A stretch of 64,000 bases of DNA from NCBI GenBank assembly GCA_023436115.1, contig JAEZKQ010000017.1, forward strand, positions 1-64,000. The letters are read 5' to 3'. The notes under the pieces were generated by a model. The model saw nothing but the letters and a program-made list of their open reading frames with translations, was not told where the DNA came from and searched no databases. Shown piece after piece: positions 24,079 through 33,288 of the stretch; position 1 is the first letter of the stretch; the number at the start of each line of letters is the position of its first letter. The DNA is from Bacillota bacterium (GTDB lineage Bacteria; Bacillota; Clostridia; Christensenellales; SZUA-584). Both the position numbers and the translations under genes were made by a program.

Positions 24079-25527
24079 TTATAAAAACAATTCCCGCTTG
24101 GCCTGCCCCATTTCACCGTGCCGTTCAATATAATGGCGCAGGTCTTTGACGTTTGCCGCGCGTTCAATGCGCTCTCCCCCGTTAAATAGGCGCTTGGATA
24201 TTGCGCCCGCGCCAAAAGCCAGCACATCACAAAGCTCTTCCATGTTGTCGATGTTATATAGGCATGCTTTCCCCGGCAACGTGTAGCCCGCGTTCTCCAA
24301 GCTGCCTTTCATGTATTTTTGGCGGTACATGTAGTAAGCGTGATAGCCTGATGCTTCCAGCAAGGCACGCGCATTATCTACCGCCTCGGCCGTCTGCGTA
24401 TCCGTCGGAAAAGCGTCCATATTGGCCGCAGCAAACGCCGATGCCCGCTTGACAGCCAATGTATGCAACGTAATGTTCTCCGGTTTGAGAGCAATCACCT
24501 GTTCAAGCGTTTTATGCATATGGTCGTCTGTTTCACCCGGCAGCCCCGCAATCAAATCAACGTTGACCGCATCAAATCCCGCAGTTCGCGCCAGCCCATA
24601 GGCCTCGAAAAACTGCGCCGCTGTATGCCGCCGTCCGATGCGCAGCAGCGTTTCATCAAACAATGTCTGCGCATTAACGCTTAGGCGCTTCGCACTGCTG
24701 GCCTTAATGATATCGAGCTTTTCTTCCGTGATGGTATCGGGACGTCCCGCTTCCACCGTGAATTCATCGGCATGGCTTGCAAGCTTGGAAGCACGCTTTA
24801 GCACCCTCTCGAGCTGCTTGGGAGACAGGGCTGTGGGGGTGCCGCCGCCCACATACAAAGCACGTACATGTCGGCTCCCGATAATCTCCTCAGCGCAGGA
24901 GAGCTCCTCCAAGAGCGCATCCACATACTGTGCCTCGGCATCCTTGAAAACCTCCGGCGTGTACGAGGCAAACGAACAATAAGCGCAGCGCGTCACACAA
25001 AATGGTATGCCGATATAAATGTCGACCGCGTCGCCTTGCGGTTCCAGCCCCGCCTGGGCATCCACAATCCCTTTCGCAAATTCGTATTTATTAGCGGTGA
25101 CATCGAATTCATGAATAAACAGCGCTTTTGCCTTTTCCGTGCCCAGCCGTTTTTCACTGTCACGAAGTAGCTTGGTGGGCCGTATACCCGTGAGCGAGCC
25201 CCACGGCAGCGGCGTATCAAAATAAGCAAGCATCGCGCGGTAAACGCTGATCTTGGACGCGCGCTTGGCCTCACGTTTATACTCAAGAATTCCTGCAGGT
25301 GCGTTTGATGTATATGAGTTTTGCGATACTTCAGCGCCGTCGAAATAAACACGGGCCGTGCTCGTAAGACAGCCATCTGCGCTAGAAAGCATATGCAGCA
25401 CACTGCATCCTGCTGTCGCCGGTTCAGGCTGATTTAATTGCTCTATACGCCTCGTGTCAATAAAAAGCCGCACCGCCTCGCTGATGTCGCTAAAAAAGGC
25501 GGGCGTATTGGTATAAAGCGCGGTCAT
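24079..25527 (-). CDS. hemZ: Radical SAM coproporphyrinogen III oxidase HemZ
   Basis: A HemZ-type radical SAM protein (482 aa) of the oxygen-independent coproporphyrinogen oxidase superfamily. The [4Fe-4S] motif is CVTRCAYC with Cys177, Cys181 and Cys184. 'LYVGGGTPTALSPKQLERVL' and 'VEAGRPDTITEEKLDIIK' are typical. It has the longer N-terminal domain (about 165 residues) seen in HemZ rather than HemN/HemW. No other haem biosynthesis gene is in the window, so the true substrate is uncertain. Its ATG overlaps the preceding gene's stop by 4 nt. Confidence 0.88.
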   Translation of the reverse strand: MTALYTNTPAFFSDISEAVRLFIDTRRIEQLNQPEPATAGCSVLHMLSSADGCLTSTARVYFDGAEVSQNSYTSNAPAGILEYKREAKRASKISVYRAMLAYFDTPLPWGSLTGIRPTKLLRDSEKRLGTEKAKALFIHEFDVTANKYEFAKGIVDAQAGLEPQGDAVDIYIGIPFCVTRCAYCSFASYTPEVFKDAEAQYVDALLEELSCAEEIIGSRHVRALYVGGGTPTALSPKQLERVLKRASKLASHADEFTVEAGRPDTITEEKLDIIKASSAKRLSVNAQTLFDETLLRIGRRHTAAQFFEAYGLARTAGFDAVNVDLIAGLPGETDDHMHKTLEQVIALKPENITLHTLAVKRASAFAAANMDAFPTDTQTAEAVDNARALLEASGYHAYYMYRQKYMKGSLENAGYTLPGKACLYNIDNMEELCDVLAFGAGAISKRLFNGGERIERAANVKDLRHYIERHGEMGQAKRELFL

Positions 25528-26153
25528 TGCATAAAAAACGGGTTGTTTTTAAACTCGGCAAACAGTGATGTTTTGATACCGTGCCCCGAATAAACGGTAT
25601 AGTCCTTCTGGAGTGAGCGCAGTACGGTCAGCAGAGAATGACGGTATTCAGCCGCATCACTGCCCGGAAAATCCGTTCTGCCGCAATACATATAAAACAG
25701 CGTATCACCTGAAAACAGGGCGTCACCCGCGATATAGCACACACTGCCGCCCGAATGACCGGGTGTATGCAGCACCTCGACTTCTATATCGGCCGCGTTA
25801 AACACTTCACCGCCCTCGAATACGATATCCGGTTCCACTTTGGGAACGCGCACACCCGCCATAACACCCAGATTATCCCTGTCACTTTGTAGCATGGACG
25901 CATCGCGCCGGTGAATGCATACTTTTGCGCCGGTTTGCGCTTTGAGCTGAGAAACCGCGCCGATATGGTCGAAATGTCCGTGTGTGAGCAAGATATGCGT
26001 CACCTCGGTGATGCCGTAACGGTCAAGGTGTGTTTTTATCTTTTCGTAATCATCACCGGGATCGATCACAAAAGCCCGGTGCGCATCGTCATCCTTATAA
26101 ACAACAAACGCGTTGGCCATCATCTCTCCCACCGCGATTTGTATAACCTTCAT
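25524..26153 (-). CDS. Metallo-beta-lactamase fold hydrolase (glyoxalase II-like)
   Basis: A 209-aa MBL-fold hydrolase of the glyoxalase II/YcbL type. The metal motif THGHFDH is present, followed by 'LHTPGHSGGSVCYIAGD', 'LFSGDTLF' and the C-terminal 'VYSGHGIKTSL'. Substrate unknown; hydroxyacyl-thioester hydrolysis is a family guess. The ATG at 26153 has GGGAGG 5 nt upstream, which removes an apparent overlap with dtd. It is conserved between dtd and hemZ in clostridial recJ-relA operons. Confidence 0.9.
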   Translation of the reverse strand: MKVIQIAVGEMMANAFVVYKDDDAHRAFVIDPGDDYEKIKTHLDRYGITEVTHILLTHGHFDHIGAVSQLKAQTGAKVCIHRRDASMLQSDRDNLGVMAGVRVPKVEPDIVFEGGEVFNAADIEVEVLHTPGHSGGSVCYIAGDALFSGDTLFYMYCGRTDFPGSDAAEYRHSLLTVLRSLQKDYTVYSGHGIKTSLFAEFKNNPFFMQ

Positions 26154-26163
26154 CTTTGCCTCC

Positions 26164-26610
26164 CTAAAACCTGCGTTTGGAATCAAGCAGTATCGTCACC
26201 GGGCCGTCACCGCAGGAATTCACGCTCATGTGCGCACCGAATTCCCCCGTCTGAACATCAAGTCCCTGAGCGCGTAATGCTTCGATGCACGCCTCGTATA
26301 TTTTTTTGGCATGATCCGCCTGCGCCGCGCCCGTGAAATCGGGCCGGTTGCCTTTTCGCGCATCACCCAGCAGCGTAAACTGAGATACGAGGAGCACCTG
26401 CCCGCCAACATCCTTGATGCTACTTGTCATCTTATCATCAACTGAGAATATGCGCAGATTTGCCGTTTTGCGGACGATATAATCAAGGTCAGAATCTGTG
26501 TCATCCTGCGCCACACCCAGAAGCACAAGCAGACCTTGTCCGATTTGTCCGACGGTTTTTCCATCTACCGTTACACTTGCCCGAGACACGCGTTCAACTA
26601 CTGCAATCAT
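26164..26610 (-). CDS. dtd: D-aminoacyl-tRNA deacylase
   Basis: DTD (148 aa) removes D-amino acids (and glycine from tRNA-Ala) from mischarged tRNA. The conserved 'LLVSQFTLLGDARKGNRPDF' and the C-terminal 'VNSCGDGPVTILLDSKRRF' (the Gly-cisPro-type motif region) are present. It lies 3 nt after relA; the relA-dtd pairing is common in Firmicutes. Confidence 0.96.
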   Translation of the reverse strand: MIAVVERVSRASVTVDGKTVGQIGQGLLVLLGVAQDDTDSDLDYIVRKTANLRIFSVDDKMTSSIKDVGGQVLLVSQFTLLGDARKGNRPDFTGAAQADHAKKIYEACIEALRAQGLDVQTGEFGAHMSVNSCGDGPVTILLDSKRRF

Positions 26611-26613
26611 GGC

Positions 26614-28776
26614 TTACTTGTGTATGCGGAACACATCCCGCACTCCGTCCACAGTCTTTAAGCTTTTCACAATCGCATCCAGCTGAGACGTTTCAGATAT
26701 CTCAAAACCAAACACCATATTGGCAACACGGTTTTTGCCCATACGGGCATTAACAGATGTAATGGAGAACCCCATACTGAATAGTTTATTGGACACCTCG
26801 GCAATGAGCCCCGTCCTGTCCTCAGCCGTCACCTGTATCTCCACATTATAAGACGATTTCTCGTTTTTCGACCATGCTACTTCAATCATACGGCCTGATT
26901 CAAAATCCTCCGAGCTCACATTGGAGCAATCGCTGCGGTGTACCGACACGCCGCGTCCGCGCGTGATATATCCCACAATGGTATCTCCGGGTACGGGGTT
27001 GCAGCACTTGGCAAACCGAACAAGCATATCGTCGTAGCCCTTTACGATAACGCCGCTTAGCTCGCCCGCTCTCGTGCTTCGGGATTGCATGGCCGGTTTC
27101 TCAAATACGGGCTTGTTCTCGCGGCGGTATTCGTCGATAAGTTTATGCAGTATCTGTCCGGTGGTAATTCCGCCGTAACCGACAGCCGAATAAATATCCT
27201 CAACAGTTTGCAGCGTATACTTCTTATATATCTCTTTGAGCCATTCCGGCTTTAAGAGCGTTTTAATGTCATAACCCCGGCGGCGCGCTTCCTTTTCAAG
27301 CATCTCGCGCCCTTTGAGTATATTCTCTTCCTTATATTCTTTGCGTATCCAGTTCTTGATCTTGCTCTTGGCCTGAGATGTTTTGACAATCTTAAGCCAG
27401 TCGCGGGAAGGTCCTTTTGACGAAGCCGATGTGATGATCTCGACGATATCTCCCGAATGCATTTGATAAGACAGCGGCACGATCTTACCGTTTATCTTTG
27501 CCCCTATACACTTATTCCCAATCTCACTGTGAATACCATAAGCAAAATCCAGCGGCGTGGCACCTTGCGTAAACTCCTTGACATCACCTTTGGGCGTAAA
27601 CACATAGACATTGTCGGAAAAGAAGTCAACTTTGAGCGTTTCCATAAACTCACGCGAGTCTTTGGTATCCGTCTGCCATTCCAGCAGCTCCCGCAGCCAC
27701 ACGAGCTTATTGTCCATCTCGCTGCGCGTAGCGCCTTCCTTATAGTTCCAGTGCGCGGCGATACCGTATTCAGCCGTGGAATGCATTTCTTTGGTACGTA
27801 TCTGCACCTCAAAGGGGCGACCGTCCCGTCCTAAAACGGTGGTATGGATGGATTGATACATATTCTGTTTAGGCACGGCGATATAATCCTTAAACCGTCC
27901 CGGAATGGGCTTCCAAACGGTATGCACCGTACCCAGCACCGCGTAACAATCTCTGACGCTTTCCACAACGATACGCACGGCAATAAGGTCATAAACCTCT
28001 TCAAACTCTTTGTGCTTTTTGTGTATCTTATTGTAGATGCTATAAATATGCTTAGGCCGGCCTTCTATCTCGGCCTTCACATGTATCTTCTTTAAATGCT
28101 TTTCTATTTCTTCAATCACGGCGCTGATATAATCTCGACGCTCGGCACGCGTATCCGTCAGCTTTGCCGCAATTTCATAATAGGCTTTTTCGTCGATATA
28201 TTTGAGCGCTAAGTCTTCCAATTCCCACTTGATCGTGTTGATACCAAGACGGTGAGCGAGCGGCGCGTAGATCTCCAGTGTTTCCTTGGCCTTTTCGATA
28301 CGCTTTTCTTCACTCTGATATTTGAGCGTACGCATATTGTGCAGCCTGTCGGCCAGCTTCACAAGTATCACACGGATATCGCTTGCCATCGCAAGAAACA
28401 TCTTGCGAAGAGATTCCGCCTGGTGTTCCTCTTTCGAAGAAAAGTTAACCTTACCGACTTTGGTCACACCGTCCACAAGCGCTGCGATCTCAGGGCCAAA
28501 GCTGCTGGTAATCTGCTCGAGCGTTACTGTTGTGTCTTCAACAATATCGTGAAAAAGACCCGCCACAACGGTGCTAATATCCAGCCCCAAGTCAACAAGA
28601 ATACTGGCAACCTCATAAGGATGCATAAAAAAGGGCTCGCCCGAAAGTCTCATCTGGCCTTCATGCGCTTTTTCTGCATAAAGATAAGCCTTTTCAAAAA
28701 AAGCCTGATCCTCACTGCTATATTTCTGACGTACTTTTTCTGTCAGCGTCAATGCGTTCCGCTGTTTGTCATCCAT
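26614..28776 (-). CDS. relA: Bifunctional (p)ppGpp synthetase/hydrolase
   Basis: A long RSH protein (720 aa) that makes and degrades (p)ppGpp in the stringent response. It has an N-terminal HD hydrolase domain ('HPYEVASIL', 'GLFHDIVEDT', 'LADRLHNMRTL'), a synthetase domain ('VPKQNMYQSIHTTVLG', 'EVQIRTKEMH'), then TGS, helical, zinc-finger ('FAKCCNPVPGD') and ACT domains. Both catalytic halves keep their motifs, so it is predicted bifunctional. The start overlaps recJ by 8 nt. Confidence 0.97.
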   Translation of the reverse strand: MDDKQRNALTLTEKVRQKYSSEDQAFFEKAYLYAEKAHEGQMRLSGEPFFMHPYEVASILVDLGLDISTVVAGLFHDIVEDTTVTLEQITSSFGPEIAALVDGVTKVGKVNFSSKEEHQAESLRKMFLAMASDIRVILVKLADRLHNMRTLKYQSEEKRIEKAKETLEIYAPLAHRLGINTIKWELEDLALKYIDEKAYYEIAAKLTDTRAERRDYISAVIEEIEKHLKKIHVKAEIEGRPKHIYSIYNKIHKKHKEFEEVYDLIAVRIVVESVRDCYAVLGTVHTVWKPIPGRFKDYIAVPKQNMYQSIHTTVLGRDGRPFEVQIRTKEMHSTAEYGIAAHWNYKEGATRSEMDNKLVWLRELLEWQTDTKDSREFMETLKVDFFSDNVYVFTPKGDVKEFTQGATPLDFAYGIHSEIGNKCIGAKINGKIVPLSYQMHSGDIVEIITSASSKGPSRDWLKIVKTSQAKSKIKNWIRKEYKEENILKGREMLEKEARRRGYDIKTLLKPEWLKEIYKKYTLQTVEDIYSAVGYGGITTGQILHKLIDEYRRENKPVFEKPAMQSRSTRAGELSGVIVKGYDDMLVRFAKCCNPVPGDTIVGYITRGRGVSVHRSDCSNVSSEDFESGRMIEVAWSKNEKSSYNVEIQVTAEDRTGLIAEVSNKLFSMGFSITSVNARMGKNRVANMVFGFEISETSQLDAIVKSLKTVDGVRDVFRIHK

Positions 28777-31117
28777 GAATCAAATCCTCAAAACCCCTGT
28801 AACATGCGCTTTGCCGCAATTCTTTGCGCGGTCCATTGTTTTTTAATGTCAGTATTCTACCACTTATATCCGTATTGAGCAACCTAAGCTCTGTGAAGAC
28901 ACGCAATGCAAACGAAACGGGCCCTATTTCCTCCCCCAGTTTACGCGCTATTTCGTCCTGTGTACGCGGCCTTTTGAGAATCTGCGGCAACGCGCGGTAT
29001 AGGCGCAGCAGCTCATCCCGCCCCAGAAACATACTTTTTGCATAGCTTTTATAAGCATCTTTTAGCTGCTCATCAAACAAAGACTGTACAGGTTTTACAC
29101 CTACGCTTAAAAAGCGCGTATGACCGCCTGCCGCCGTACATGCGATACAATTGTCGGGAGAAAAAGCCTTGTTGTCCCAGAGCGACAGCCGTTTGTTTTG
29201 CAGGGCTTGTCGCACCATATCAAAGGTCATCAGCCGCTTAAAAGCAGGCACGGTATTCACACAAACGCAAAGCCCGAACCGGCTCTCATCAATCGCAAGG
29301 CTCAGGGCTGCTAAAAATGAGTCTTCGCTCATTCCGCTAAAGCCGCCCTCACCCAAAGCGGTGACCTCGTCCAAGAAACCTTGCATCAGACAATGTGAGT
29401 AGGCTTCAAGGAAGCTTTCGCAGAGTGTATCATCCGTTTGAAATGCGATATCTCGAACAATCAGTTGAGGTCGGTTTGAGAAGCTGTCGATACCCGCCTC
29501 ACACAGAAAATCGGCACGGCCCGGTATCAGCGCGTGCATATCCTTATAGCAGAAAGCCACGGCATCTTGAGTTTTCCCGTTTTGCACCATGGTAAACTTC
29601 AAATGCGGCTTTTCGTCTTTACCCACAAAACGAATGGAATCCAGTGCAGCGTCCATAACGGCTACCACAGGTTTTTCGTTGCATTGTCCGAAAGGTTCAA
29701 GCCTTTTTAAGTCATCCACCAATCGGGATGTGATTTCGTCAGCCGTTAGAACCAAATCATAAACTCTTTTGCGAACAAACGCGCTTTCATCATAATGTGT
29801 GCGAATATAAGCGCAGACATCACGCCGCAAGCCGTCCAGTTCACCCGGTGCTATGGTCAGGCCTGCTGCCTGTGCATGGCCACCGAATTTTTCATATCTG
29901 TCAGCAAACGCGCATAGCGCTTCGAATATGTTGACACCCTCAATACTGCGCGCAGAGCCCACGAGGCTTCCTTCCCCGCCGAAAAGCACACAAGGCCGCG
30001 TGTACTTTTCAGTAATCTTGGCCGCCGCGATACCGATTACACCCGCGTTCCATGAGCTGTCCGCCAGCATTATCGCGGGGTCGCTATGGTAGCCGTTCTC
30101 TTCAATCATCGTCTCCGCGTCGGCGAGTATCTCCTCCACCTCTTTTTTGCGCGCATCGTTAAGCGCACAAAGCTCACGTACGCTCTGCTTAAGCGCCGGG
30201 CTGGTTTTCGTGCTGCTTAATATATCAATCGCTACCTGCGCGGTATCCATACGCCCTGCCGCGTTGATACGCGGCCCCAGTCCAAAGCTGATGCCAAACG
30301 ATGTGATCTCCGTAAGGCTGATGCCCGCTGCCTGTGCCAATGCCAAAAGGCCGGCCGATGGGTTTCTGCGCAGCTTACCCAAGCCCATGTAAGCGATAGC
30401 CCGGTTTTCCCCGAGCAGCGGCACAATATCCGTAATCGTACCGACCGCAACAAGATCGATATAGCGCATGGCATCGGCCAGCGATGAAAGTGCGTGGATA
30501 AGCTTAAACGCCACGCCGCACCCTGCAAGGTTGGGGTCAGGATAAACGCTGTCCGACCGTTTGGCGTTGATAATGTATGGCGTATCAGGCAACGTTTCAC
30601 CGCATTCATGGTGGTCAGTAATCACCACATCAACACCCAGGCTTTGGGCAAGCGCCGTCTCGGCGATATTGGTGATACCGCAGTCCACCGTCACGATCAG
30701 TGTGCTGCCCGTCTTCGCAATCTGCTCGACAGCAGCGGTATTTAGTCCATAACCTTCCTTATGGCGGTTGGGCGTCATGATGCAGACATCCGCACCGATA
30801 TCAACGAGATGTAAGTAAAGCGTGCAGCCGCCCGTCGTACCATCCGCATCATAATCACAGAATATAGTGATCTTCTCACGGCTGGCAACGGCTTTTTTTA
30901 TTCTGTCCACAGCCGCGGTCATATCGGGCAGCAGAAACGGATCATGAAGCTGCTCAGGGCCCGGGTATAAAAAGCGTTTGGCTGCAGTCGGTGTATCAAT
31001 GCCGCGCCGGCATAGCAACGCAGCCACAGGCAAACTCAATCCCGTCGCTTCCGCGATCGCTTTTGTTTTTGCTTGTGTGCACGGCGCAAGAGCCGCCCGC
31101 TCAATAAAGCTTAACAC
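28769..31117 (-). CDS. recJ: Single-stranded-DNA-specific exonuclease RecJ
   Basis: RecJ (up to 782 aa) is a 5'-3' ssDNA exonuclease for recombination and repair. The DHH catalytic motifs are visible: 'CDYDADGTTG' (Asp88, 90, 92), 'VDCGIT', 'ITDHHECGE'; DHHA1 'FGGHAQAAGL' follows. The C-terminal ~200 residues form an extra domain typical of Clostridia. The start is uncertain: a GTG at 31117 lies directly on AGAGG, and in-frame upstream sequence has a stop. It is the first gene of the recJ-relA-dtd-MBL-hemZ operon and is preceded by a structured leader. Confidence 0.94.
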   Translation of the reverse strand: MLSFIERAALAPCTQAKTKAIAEATGLSLPVAALLCRRGIDTPTAAKRFLYPGPEQLHDPFLLPDMTAAVDRIKKAVASREKITIFCDYDADGTTGGCTLYLHLVDIGADVCIMTPNRHKEGYGLNTAAVEQIAKTGSTLIVTVDCGITNIAETALAQSLGVDVVITDHHECGETLPDTPYIINAKRSDSVYPDPNLAGCGVAFKLIHALSSLADAMRYIDLVAVGTITDIVPLLGENRAIAYMGLGKLRRNPSAGLLALAQAAGISLTEITSFGISFGLGPRINAAGRMDTAQVAIDILSSTKTSPALKQSVRELCALNDARKKEVEEILADAETMIEENGYHSDPAIMLADSSWNAGVIGIAAAKITEKYTRPCVLFGGEGSLVGSARSIEGVNIFEALCAFADRYEKFGGHAQAAGLTIAPGELDGLRRDVCAYIRTHYDESAFVRKRVYDLVLTADEITSRLVDDLKRLEPFGQCNEKPVVAVMDAALDSIRFVGKDEKPHLKFTMVQNGKTQDAVAFCYKDMHALIPGRADFLCEAGIDSFSNRPQLIVRDIAFQTDDTLCESFLEAYSHCLMQGFLDEVTALGEGGFSGMSEDSFLAALSLAIDESRFGLCVCVNTVPAFKRLMTFDMVRQALQNKRLSLWDNKAFSPDNCIACTAAGGHTRFLSVGVKPVQSLFDEQLKDAYKSYAKSMFLGRDELLRLYRALPQILKRPRTQDEIARKLGEEIGPVSFALRVFTELRLLNTDISGRILTLKNNGPRKELRQSACYRGFEDLIHG

Positions 31118-31363
31118 CCTCTAAAATGGCCCCCTTCATCATATAATACGATAATACTTGAAAAGCCTCTCCTTTGCTGTAAGGAAAGGCTTTTTGTCAC
31201 GATGTCTGTATGGCCCCAAAAGCTTTTTGAACCTGTCGTAAAAGCTTTTGTCTTATCCATTTATGCAGGAATCACCGACATCAAATAAGCTTTCTTGCTG
31301 CCGGCTTATAAGCCGCGCCTTGCCTTGCTTTGCATTTTGAAAGGATGACGGGAAAACTTATTT
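31118..31363 (-). promoter_or_regulatory. Structured leader RNA upstream of recJ-relA (possible attenuator)
   Basis: About 240 nt between the promoter and recJ. On the minus strand AAATAAGTTTTC (31363-31352) can pair with GAAAGCTTATTT (31294-31283), with one G-U, although about four to six of these first bases may lie upstream of the transcription start. The stem encloses a 14-bp palindrome at 31302-31315 (CGGCTTATAAGCCG). Next comes a perfect 11-bp hairpin (31250-31240 with 31227-31217), then a 14-bp terminator-like hairpin at 31161-31194. The layout resembles an aptamer followed by an expression platform, but I recognise no known riboswitch class. Confidence 0.55.
31161..31194 (-). terminator. 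Terminator-like hairpin in the recJ leader
   Basis: On the minus strand AAAAGCCTTTCCTT pairs over 14 bp with AAGGAGAGGCTTTT around a 6-nt loop, ending in TTTTC. The one non-Watson-Crick pair is G-U on the minus strand but C-A on the plus strand, which favours a role in the recJ transcript. Confidence 0.6.
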
Positions 31364-31364
31364 C

Positions 31365-31393
31365 ATTATATATGTGAGCAAAATAATAGTCAA
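31365..31393 (-). promoter_or_regulatory. Promoter of the recJ-relA operon
   Basis: TTGACT (31393-31388), 17-nt spacer, TATAAT (31370-31365) on the minus strand, about 250 nt upstream of recJ. Confidence 0.8.
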
Positions 31394-31408
31394 CGAAAAA
31401 GAAGCCCT

Positions 31409-31436
31409 AACCCAACCAGATACTTCTGGGTTTTTT
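31409..31436. terminator. Possible terminator between ribH and recJ
   Basis: AACCCA / TGGGTT (31409-31414 and 31427-31432), with an alternative inner CCAGA / TCTGG pairing. On the plus strand it ends in six Ts; on the minus strand a T-run comes only about 8 nt later. It could end rib transcription about 115 nt after ribH. Confidence 0.4.
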
Positions 31437-31546
31437 GGAAAGCAAGTACATTTATTGACTCTGATGATTACTCACGGCAACCATCTACGCACCTGCTTAA
31501 CCCTTTGCGCAAGCACTGCCGAAAATGATCGCTACCGGCGGTCATA

Positions 31547-32014
31547 TTAAAGCTGACACAGCAGATTACACATTTCAATTGCCGTGAGCGCTGCGTCAAA
31601 TCCTTTATTACCCGCTTTTGTGCCTGCTCTTTCGATAGCCTGTTCAATATTCTCAGTCGTCAGAACACCAAAAGCAATTGGTATTCCTGTCTGAAGAGAA
31701 ACCTGTGCAATTCCTTTGGTCATTTCATTGGCGACATAATCAAAATGCGGCGTTGAACCGCGAATGATAGCGCCGACACAGATAATCGCATTATACTTCT
31801 GAGATCTCGCCATTTTCTGCGCAGCGAGCGGAATCTCGAAGGCTCCCGGCACCCAGACCACATCAATCTGCTGTTCGTCTGCACCATGTCGAGTCAGACC
31901 ATCAATTGCACCGCCAACCAGTTTGCTGCCGATAAATTCGTTAAAACGCCCTGCGACAATTCCGAATTTTAGATTTTTAGAAACCAGATCTCCTTGAATC
32001 GTTTTTACTGACAT
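31547..32014 (-). CDS. ribH: 6,7-dimethyl-8-ribityllumazine synthase
   Basis: Lumazine synthase (155 aa) condenses 5-amino-6-ribitylaminouracil with 3,4-dihydroxy-2-butanone 4-phosphate. The 'VPGAFEIPLAAQKMA' and 'CVGAIIRGSTPHFDYV' motifs and the catalytic His in the latter are present. It is the last gene of the riboflavin operon, 24 nt after ribBA. Confidence 0.97.
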   Translation of the reverse strand: MSVKTIQGDLVSKNLKFGIVAGRFNEFIGSKLVGGAIDGLTRHGADEQQIDVVWVPGAFEIPLAAQKMARSQKYNAIICVGAIIRGSTPHFDYVANEMTKGIAQVSLQTGIPIAFGVLTTENIEQAIERAGTKAGNKGFDAALTAIEMCNLLCQL

Positions 32015-32038
32015 TATTAAACCCTCCTAAGTGTCTAT

Positions 32039-33262
32039 TTATTTCTCTATCTCTGCTGTCTGTATATCACCAGATAACAAATGGCCCATTTTTTCTTTTT
32101 TTGTACTGATATAAAAAGCATTGACCTGATTTGTTTTCATGACAATCGGTACCCGCTCGACAATTTCTAATCCATACCCGTTAAGACCGGTCATCTTTTG
32201 AGGGTTATTGGTCATCAAACGCATTTTTCTGACTCCCAAATCACTGAGTATCTGCGCCCCAATTCCATATTCCCGCAGGTCAGGCGCAAATCCCAGCAGT
32301 TCGTTTGCCTCAACGGTATCTTTTCCTTTGTCCTGCAACTCATATGCTCTAATTTTATTAACCAAACCAATGCCGCGCCCTTCCTGACGCATATACAGAA
32401 TCACGCCTCTGCCTTCCTGTCCGATTTTGCTCATCGCGGCGTGGAGCTGCTCGCCGCAGTCGCATCTCAAAGAGTGGAAAGCATCTCCGGTCAAACATTC
32501 CGAATGCACACGAACCAGTAACGGCTCATCGGTTCCCGAAATATCGCCCATCACCAATGCCACGTGATGTTCGCCGCTTATCTTATTTTCATACGCAACA
32601 ATATCAAACTCTCCATATTGCGTAGGCATTTTTGCTCTTGAGGCGGCACGGATAGATTTTTCATTTCTCCTTCTGTACTGTATAAGATCCGCTACCGTTA
32701 TCATTTTTAGCTGATGCTTTTGGCTAAATTCAGCAAGCTGGGCCACCCGTGCCATTGTACCGTCTTCGTTCATGATTTCGCATATCACCCCGGCAGGATA
32801 GAGACCGGCCAGCCGTGCCAAATCGACCGCAGCTTCTGTATGACCAAGCCTTTGCAGTACGCCGCCAGTCTTCGCGATTAACGGAAAGATATGCCCAGGA
32901 CGCGAAAAATCATCACCCTGTGAATGCGGATTGACTAACCGCCGAATCGTTTCTGCGCGCTCAAAAGCGGATATTCCGGTTTTTACAGACTTATGGTCAA
33001 CTGTGACAGTAAATGCGGTCCCCATGCTCTCCGTATTGCGGTCCACCATGGGTTGAAGGTTCAATTCACGGGCTCTTTCCAAGGTTATCGGTGTACAGAT
33101 CATGCCTTTTCCATGGGTAGCCATAAAATTCACGGCTTCAGGCGTTACTTTTTCTGCGGCCATAAGGAGGTCACCTTCATTCTCCCTATCCTCGTCATCG
33201 ACAACGATGATCATTTCCCCGTTTTGGATATCTGATATGGCTTCTTCAATGGTATGAAACAT
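32039..33262 (-). CDS. ribBA: Bifunctional DHBP synthase / GTP cyclohydrolase II
   Basis: RibBA (407 aa) supplies both branches of riboflavin synthesis. The N-terminal ~200 residues form 3,4-dihydroxy-2-butanone 4-phosphate synthase ('VVDDEDRENEGDLLMAAEKV'). The C-terminal half is GTP cyclohydrolase II, with zinc cysteines in 'SECLTGDAFHSLRCDCGEQL' and the catalytic 'MRQEGRGIGLVNKIRAYELQ'. Length is normal for the fused form. Confidence 0.97.
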   Translation of the reverse strand: MFHTIEEAISDIQNGEMIIVVDDEDRENEGDLLMAAEKVTPEAVNFMATHGKGMICTPITLERARELNLQPMVDRNTESMGTAFTVTVDHKSVKTGISAFERAETIRRLVNPHSQGDDFSRPGHIFPLIAKTGGVLQRLGHTEAAVDLARLAGLYPAGVICEIMNEDGTMARVAQLAEFSQKHQLKMITVADLIQYRRRNEKSIRAASRAKMPTQYGEFDIVAYENKISGEHHVALVMGDISGTDEPLLVRVHSECLTGDAFHSLRCDCGEQLHAAMSKIGQEGRGVILYMRQEGRGIGLVNKIRAYELQDKGKDTVEANELLGFAPDLREYGIGAQILSDLGVRKMRLMTNNPQKMTGLNGYGLEIVERVPIVMKTNQVNAFYISTKKEKMGHLLSGDIQTAEIEK

Positions 33263-33288
33263 AAAATTCTCCTTTTCGACACTCGGGT

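Noticed and set aside
30000..31200. Plus-strand use of the 31161-31194 hairpin as a terminator
   Set aside because: There is no plus-strand gene upstream of it, and the stem is better paired on the minus strand.
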